Shown here in pieces: positions 57,698 through 64,000 of a stretch of DNA of 64,000 bases. Below the pieces are notes generated by a model. The model had not been told where the DNA came from, made no database searches, and was given only the letters and a program-made list of their open reading frames with translations. The number at the start of each line of letters is the position of its first letter. Position 1 is the stretch's first letter. The position numbers and the translations under genes are program-made. The DNA is taken from positions 65,660,440 through 65,724,439 of the forward strand of contig CM060702.1 in assembly GCA_030686995.1 (NCBI GenBank), given 5' to 3'. Source of the stretch: Artemisia argyi. Lineage: Eukaryota > Streptophyta > Magnoliopsida > Asterales > Asteraceae.

Positions 57698-60600
57698 TGA
57701 TTGATGCCAAACCACCTAACTTATATTGACCAAGGAATGGTCAAAAAAGTCAAATAGCCTAGATCAATGCTCCGCGGAAGTATAAGGTTTCCCCGGGTCG
57801 TATGTCCCGACGAGGTGTGAATTGTTAACAAACGGTTTCGTGATCGGGTGAATTCGGATGAGAAAGGGGTTTGTACGTGATTGAACTAAGGAATCTACAA
57901 TGAAATAGCTTAAACAAGCTATGTGGATAAGACGGGAAGCTAAGAAAACCAGAAACGATTTAAACCTAAAAACGCGTACGTAACGTTTAAATAAAACGTA
58001 AACGTACGAAATAAAACGCGAGTTTTAACAAAATAAAATACTTACAAAAGTGAAAATCACATTTTTACAATCCTAATAATAAAAGAAACTTTTTAGAAAA
58101 TTAAAATTACTTTTTACACTATTTAATTATTTATTATTAATTAAAAACTATTTATTAATTACTTATTATTAATACTTAAATAACTAAAATACACAACAAT
58201 ATAATTTAAATACTAAAAAGGTGAAAATAAAATTTCTAAAATTAGAGAATAACTAAAAATAAGTTTTAAAAATAAAAATAAGTATTTTTGTCTTTTTGTA
58301 ATTTTTCTATTAATTAATTACTACTTAATTACTAATTAACTAATTAAACTATTTTAAATTAAGAAAAATACTAAATGAACAGTAAAAATTATAAGAAAAT
58401 TTCTAAAATTACTTTATAACATATAAAAGCTATAAAAAATATAAAAACTAAGTTTTACTTAATAAAAACTAGATATGCTATTTTAAACTAATTATTATTT
58501 AATAATTAATAAACTAAGATTAATTCTAATTAATACTAAATGATACAATAAAAATATGAGAAAATTAATATAAATACTTTAATATAATAGAAATTTAATA
58601 AAAATATAAAAATGACAAGTACTTAATAAAAATATAAAAATGAAAATTAAAATTAAATTACATTAAATAGAAACTATCACTTAATTTTAAATTTGTTTTT
58701 TCTTGGATTTTCTTTTACAAACCTATTTTACATCTAAAAATAGCAAACTTTTGTAAAAACAATTAATTTGGAACTTAAAAATAAGCTGAGAAAAAGCCAA
58801 GAGTTGAGACAGTTGACTTTAGTTGACCAAAATGGAAAATGAGCTTAAATCAGCTTAGGTGGGACCCACTCTGGGTGATTCAGGTGTGAATAAGCTATTG
58901 GTACATGATTAAGCTAGAATGAGCAAGAGGGGACCACAGGTTAAGCCAATAAGCAATCAAAAAGCACTTTGAAACTTATGTAAGGACTGAAAATGGGACA
59001 GAAACTTAGGCTTGATTCAAGTGGGGTCCACAGGGTTTTAGGTCAAACCACTGGTCAAACCTGGTACCCTGGTAGGAGGGGAGTGGAAAGGTGCAAGGTT
59101 TGTGCATTGGGGCCCACTGAGGTGGCCATAAATCACCACCAAAGTGGTGGTGGTGGGGAGGATATCTGCTGAGACAGAGCACAGCTTGTGCTTGCAACCT
59201 TGTTTGGATGGATGGTGGGACCCACAGAAATTTCACAAAAATAAGCTGGTACTGAGACCTTGAAATTTAGGTGGTAGAGTATATTATCTAAAAAGCACAA
59301 GCCTTACAACTGACTACAAAATTCTCTAAAATTCCTTGAAATTTTGGAAAACTTGAGATTAAGCAAATTTGACTTTTTCTAAAAACTTGTTACATTGACT
59401 TTTGTGAACTTTGGATGATCAAATCTGATTATATAAATTATATTATGATATAATAAGTTGATTTAAAGCTAAACTAACAATCAAAGAGTTGAAATGGTGT
59501 GTTTTGAGTTCCACAGTCCAAACAGTTGGACAGTTATGGGGAAACTTTGGTCATTTTGACTTTTGTATTAAAGACTTATGGTTCTTACTCCTAAACAGCA
59601 ATAGATAGACCTAAATAAACTTGCCTTAACTAAAATTAACAACAAATGCAGCCTAAAACTCAGGGTAACCACCTGAGCCAAACACCCTTTAAACCTATGA
59701 TTACATGAGTATTACAAAGCAAACCTACAATTTAAACCATGAAACTGACTAAGATCCCTACACCAACCTATATGAACACAGAATAAATGAAAATCAACAA
59801 CAAGAACATATAACAACCCTCAATCACAGATTAAGCAAGAAAATGAGAAAATTGCCTTACATTTGATCCAAGACCAAGCAGTGAGCACCAAGACCCTTAC
59901 ACCACCATCCTAATGCTCCCACTGAGCTATCTAAACCATATGAATCCAAGAACAACCATATCCTTGCTTCTGCTTCCTTCTCACACTGATTTTTGAATTA
60001 ATGAACATTTATAAGGGAGTTTTGAGATTTTTTTATGAAACTGAGTGAGACTTGGTTATAATACTGAAAAGACTTATTAAAACTTATAATTGAGCTATGA
60101 TAAGCTTAAACAAGCAATGAACAACAAGTTTCAATACTATGGAAATAAGTTGAAAAATCACTTAAAATTACAAACTGGAAATGTGGCACTGAAAGCTGGA
60201 AATTAATTATCACAATGAGTTTCTAATACACTGCAAATACTCAGTACAAGGTTTTCAAACTACAAATTACAATAGAAATAGATAATTAAACTAACTCGAC
60301 ATAAAACCTACACTACAACTACTCTAAAACTAAAACTACTCCTTTTTCTTCTCTCTTTTCTTTTCTTTTATAGCCTCTGAAGTCTCTCTGACTTTTCCCA
60401 CCAGTCTCTGACCCTTGGATGGGTTTCAAGTGATCTCAGCCATTCAAACACCTTTTGGCGGGAAAGGTGGGGAAAAGTGGGTTTGGTGAGTTTGGTTGGA
60501 GCATTTAATGAGGAGGGGGGATGTATGGTGCAGGTGAGGGCATTGATGATAGTTGGTGAGGAGGGGGAAACATAAGCCTGAGAATTAGGGTGGTGTTAAT

Positions 60601-61443
60601 GGAGGGAAATCAGAGGTTAGGGGTGAGGGTGTTGGTGTTTGACCGGGTCAACGTACGGGTTGTTATTATTTTAGGAGGTGGGCCGGATTTTTGGTGTTGG
60701 GCTAGGGGTTGTGTTCATGGATCAGGTAACAAAAGGGTGGGGTTGGATTGGGTTTGGTATTGGGTTAAATGGATAAAAGGGTGGTTTGGTTTGTATGAAA
60801 TTTAATCACAAGGACTAATTTTGTAGATTTTAAAAACCAAGGGACTGAAAATGTAAAATTCCCAAAGTAGTCACAAGGGACCATTCATGCATAGCTTAAA
60901 TATCCAAAACCCATTTTTGCTATTTTCATTTTTCAAATATTTCCCGGGGATTAAAAATGATAATTTTCAAAGTCCGGGGACTAAAATTGCCATTTTATGA
61001 AAACTTTTGCCCAAGGAGTAATATTGAATATTTTTAAACTTCCAAGGACTAAAAATGATTTTTCATTCAAAATTATCCCACCAGGGACTGAATCTGCCAA
61101 AATCTGAAACTCCAGGGACCAAAAGTGTAAATTTCCAAAACTTTCCAATTTTTCACCAAAGGACTAATTATGACAACTTATGATTTAAAAAGGACCTTTG
61201 GTGATAATTTTTCATATTTTGAATATCTAGGGACTAGTTTTGTAATTTTATGAAAGTTGGGGGACTGAAACTGCCAATTTTGCAAACTTTGTGCGTTTTT
61301 CATTTGTTTTTGCTCATTTTGCATCTAAAACATATAAAACACGATTTTGAAATATTTTCAGTATTTTGATGCATTACTGAGTGTTTTTGTATGTTTTGCA
61401 GTTCAGATTAGACCAAAAATGATGAGTGTTTGAGCACTCATCA
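57698..61443 (-). mobile_element. solo LTR related to the LARD-like family (3746 bp)
   Basis: On the + strand TGATTGATGCC to GCACTCATCA, flanked by ATGCA. Read on the minus strand it is clearly related to the LTRs at 30426 and 37622: the terminal inverted repeat (TGATGAGTG/CACTCATCA), the GTCCCT-type repeats, a TATA box (CTTTTATA complement at 60365-60372), the AT-rich U5 and CGTCGGGACATACGACCCGGG-like sequence near the end. It is shorter and clearly diverged from them. No internal region remains. Frames such as 60590-60805 are not gene-like. Confidence 0.87.
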
Positions 61444-62038
61444 ATGCACCTCCCTGGGCATGCTCAACTGGTGTAGTCTCAACAAGTGCATGCTCTGTTG
61501 GTAGGGGCTCCTCTTCGGGATCTTCATCTGGGTCTGACTCCTCTTTTGGATCCGACTCCTCTTCCGGATCCTCATCTGGGTCTGACTCCCCTTTTGGATC
61601 CGACTCCTCTTCCGGATCCTCCTCTGATTCCTCTGAATATGACTCGGTGGCCCTTCTGAGCCTCTGACGGAGTGGTGAGTGAGTGGGTGATGATGCTGGT
61701 GATAATGATAATGGAGTGGTGGACGTACCCATGTAAACAGCCCGGGTCCTCTTCGGGGGTGAGGATGGTAAGTTTGAGTATCGCATTCGGCGTCCTGGGA
61801 CACATATGCGGGCTGTACGGCGAGTAGGAATAGTCTGAGTAGTAGCGGTGTCAGCTTTGGGAGTGGATGTAGGTTGTATGGGTAATGCTGAGGTAGATAC
61901 AGGCTCAGTAGTGTCAGGATTTGAGGCGTTGAGAGCCCGGAGTACCCTCATGTAGGGGTCATCTGAGTTTGGTATGATCAGGCGAGGTGGTGAGGTGCTA
62001 GTGTGCAAAATCGCTTCGATGACGTCAAAATGAGGCAT
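61444..62038 (-). CDS. extra ORF upstream of gag, 5' part (acidic repeats)
   Basis: The start is the ATG at 62038 (MPHFDVIEAI); the frame is open slightly further up but only to a TTG. The sequence is Ser/Thr/Pro-rich, then basic (PTRRTARICVPGRRMRY), then acidic: two 48-bp DNA repeats (about 61517-61624) encode DPEEESDPK(G/E)ESDPDE. The solo LTR cuts it after EHAQGGA. With the insertion removed, the whole ORF is 485 codons plus stop, ending at 56830. No known enzyme domain is seen. Confidence 0.72.
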
Positions 62039-62275
62039 GGTCTGTGACAAAGACGGTATAAGTGTGTAAGTATATAGAAATACTTATAGTATATATATAT
62101 ATATATATATAACGGTAAAGCATAATACATAGCTAAGATAAGTAATCAATATGTAAAGTGACGAACAAGGCAGGCTGGCAAGTGGCGGTCATAGGGACTT
62201 GTTTTTGTAAAAAGCGGTTATAGTTTAGGATTTATATGTACCTAGTTCTCTATAACCTTGGCTCTGATACCAATC
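62039..62275 (-). other. 5' leader of the Tekay-type element with AT repeat
   Basis: Lies between the primer site and the extra ORF. An AT repeat of about 24 bases (62087-62110) is the only notable feature. Confidence 0.6.
62255..62272 (-). other. primer binding site, tRNA-Met type
   Basis: On the minus strand TGGTATCAGAGCCAAGGT follows the LTR end after a short GAT spacer. TGGTATCAGAGC is the common plant initiator-Met primer site. Confidence 0.88.
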
Positions 62276-64000
62276 TGTAACACCCCCAAAATTCTGGTAT
62301 AGCGGAAGCATTCGGGTCATGGGGTGCTACGTAAATTGGTAATCACAACACAAGATAATAAAGAACGGATTTTCAAAACCCGTTTAAAACATACATTAAC
62401 TTAAAAGTTGTAAGTTGACATCATAGTCAAATTTGGAGTACAAGGCCCATAAGGTTTTTAGTTGTCCCAAATACAAAAGTAGTTAAGTGTGGGAATTTAT
62501 TCCACTCCAAATGTGCCTATGACCTTGCCAAGCCAAGCCTTCAAAAGATCATTTAATGATAAGTTAAGCACCTGAGAAAAACATGCTAAAAGTCAGCAAA
62601 AAGCTGGTGAGTCTATAGGTTTAAAGCAGTAAAATCAAAAGTTTGGACCATGAGTTTAGCATATGAGCATTACAACACATATAATGTCATATAAAAACAG
62701 TCTATTACGCTAGCGCTAAGTTCATGCAACCGAAGCTATAACAGTGTGCATGCTCAAAGAGCATGTAATCATATATAGGTGCCCGACAAGTGTTTATCCC
62801 AGACACTTGTGTTTCGACATGGTATACGTTCGTTTACCTATCCGGTCAAACCGAACGGGGGCGTTACCCCCAATAGATCTATTTATAACATTCGCGCTTC
62901 CCAGCAGGAATTGACGGTTCATGAGTTGGGCATAATGGGACATAACAGGGCTTAGGCTAATCCACGTAATAGCATAAACAATAGTTTTGGTCCATAAAAG
63001 AGTTTTGCATGTTTCTCACCCCAGTTTGTAAAACAAGTATAGAAAGAGTGTGGCTATAAACTCACCTTAGAAATCAACGTACGCTAGTATAATGAAAACG
63101 AGTTTCTACGCGTGAAAACTCAACCACGACCTAAAAATATATAAGTCGTCTTAGGATTTGTAATATGTATCGTATGTATTTTATGAAATCCATTTATCAC
63201 CAATATATGTTCGTAAAGTAATTTAGTAATAAAAATATGTACTTTTGTCAATGAAATAATCATAACGTTCAAATATTTGCTAAGGTTCATGTCCGTTGTG
63301 CTTTTCTTGACGTTAAACAACATATATACAAAAGCTGTGAATAGTAATTAAAAATATATATATTTTCCCGGTCTCGTGCTTTATCGATAGTTTTCATGTT
63401 AGGAACGTTTTATAATTCTCTCAACGCTCCCAAGTAATATACACAAGTTACTAGTGGTTCCGAGTATGCCGTTTCGGCTAAAAATGTGCAAAAATACTCA
63501 AAAGTCTCCTTTTTATTTTTCCATCAGCTTTTTACAATGCTGTTAAAAATATAGTTTTCGGCTAATTCTTCGGAAAATCATAACTTGCTCATTTTAGGTC
63601 CGTTTTCTAAGTTTTATATACCCCCGCGAAGGTATTCAAGTATACTCTAGGATTTTTAAGTTCTCGGCTAGTCTAAACATCATTTAACCTCAGTTTCATA
63701 GCTAGAAAAATCGGGACAGTTTTCAATATTTTCAGAAAATATAGTTTTCGTCGTTAAATCTTGAAAATAGCATATATTTTTCGTTATAAGCCCGTTTTAA
63801 CCCGTTCAAGCGGCTATGTTTTCATTATTAAGTCTATATCCTATATTTTGAACCAAATCTTATGTTTTGAAAACCCATTTTTCTGTAGAAGCAGTTTCGG
63901 GACAGCATAGTATATAAGTTACCAATTCTCATTTTTTTATTACCTGAAGTCTTTATATCTAGGTAAATCAACTCCCAAAAATCATCCTAGCACTTACCCA
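62276..64000 (-). mobile_element. 5' LTR of the Tekay-type element, partial (runs off the window)
   Basis: On the + strand it starts TGTAACACCCCC. It aligns base for base with 18982 to about 20703, with about ten differences by eye. About 1.4 kb should lie beyond 64000. It contains no gene. Confidence 0.92.

Larger units (their letters stand above)
18982..64000 (-). mobile_element. Tekay-type chromovirus (Ty3/gypsy), minus strand, 5' LTR running off the right edge
   Basis: Components from 5' to 3' on the minus strand: LTR (from beyond 64000 to 62276), Met-type primer site (62272-62255), extra ORF, gag, protease-RT, RNase H-integrase-chromodomain, polypurine tract (22071-22085), 3' LTR (22070-18982). 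RT before integrase marks Ty3/gypsy; the C-terminal chromodomain marks a chromovirus. Two later insertions split it: a solo LTR (57698-61443) and an LTR-derived array (24271-54087). The 1725 visible bases of the 5' LTR differ from the 3' LTR at only about ten positions by eye, so the insertion is fairly recent. Confidence 0.9.

Noticed and set aside
59006..60805. Short frames at 59006-59236 and 60590-60805
   Set aside because: Within the solo LTR, low-complexity, no domain, no conservation in the related LTRs.

Overview
The window reads as intergenic DNA from a large, repeat-rich plant genome. I see no ordinary host gene. Almost every base can be assigned to an LTR retrotransposon or to something derived from one. 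The style of the Ty1/copia gag-pol and of the Tekay-type Ty3/gypsy elements (LTR ends in TGTGACAATC and CACCCCCAAAATT) matches elements I remember from Asteraceae (daisy family). The family assignment is inference from memory; 'eudicot plant' is safer.

Left part (1-17228), nested from the inside out. A Sirevirus-like copia element on the + strand (1-11921, 5' end outside the window) has broken gag, integrase and RT/RNase H frames, a long non-coding 3' region with several AGGGGGAG tracts, and a 422-bp 3' LTR. Its 3' region is split by a 3288-bp solo gypsy LTR (7424-10711) with a perfect ATCTG target duplication. The copia itself sits in the leader of a minus-strand gypsy-type element, of which a 1411-bp LTR (12074-13484) and a TGGCGCC-type primer binding site remain. 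That element sits in a minus-strand Tekay-like LTR (13485-17228), which in turn lies in the decayed 3' end of a + strand Tekay-like pol (17229-17575).

Right part (18982-64000). A long minus-strand Tekay-type element has inserted into the LTR of that oldest element. Its 3' LTR is 18982-22070 and its 5' LTR starts at 62276 and runs out of the window. Read right to left it has an iMet-type primer binding site, an extra ORF ahead of gag, gag, protease-RT, RNase H-integrase-chromodomain, and a polypurine tract. Two insertions split it. A 3746-bp solo LTR (57698-61443, TSD ATGCA) cuts the extra ORF. A 29.8-kb block (24271-54087, TSD GTCGG) cuts pol. On paper, removing each insertion plus one TSD copy gives lengths divisible by three (1458 and 3915 nt), so both frames were open at insertion.

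The most unusual object is the 29.8-kb block. It is a head-to-tail array of 16 LTRs (984 bp in unit 1) separated by 15 short spacers (163 bp in unit 1) that end in a polypurine tract but have no recognisable primer binding site: LTR-spacer-LTR-spacer...-LTR, all inside one target duplication. Thirteen units are exactly 1147 bp and two are 1141 bp. This is a young satellite that appears to have grown by unequal exchange from one small non-autonomous LTR element. Unit 6 is split by a non-coding 11.6-kb LARD-like element (30426-42050, TSD GATGA) with LTRs of 4930 and 4429 bp. The difference is due almost entirely to a 499-bp tandem duplication present in one LTR only.

No CRISPR, operon or bacterial-type system is present. 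All coordinates of LTR ends come from TG...CA ends and target duplications read by eye.
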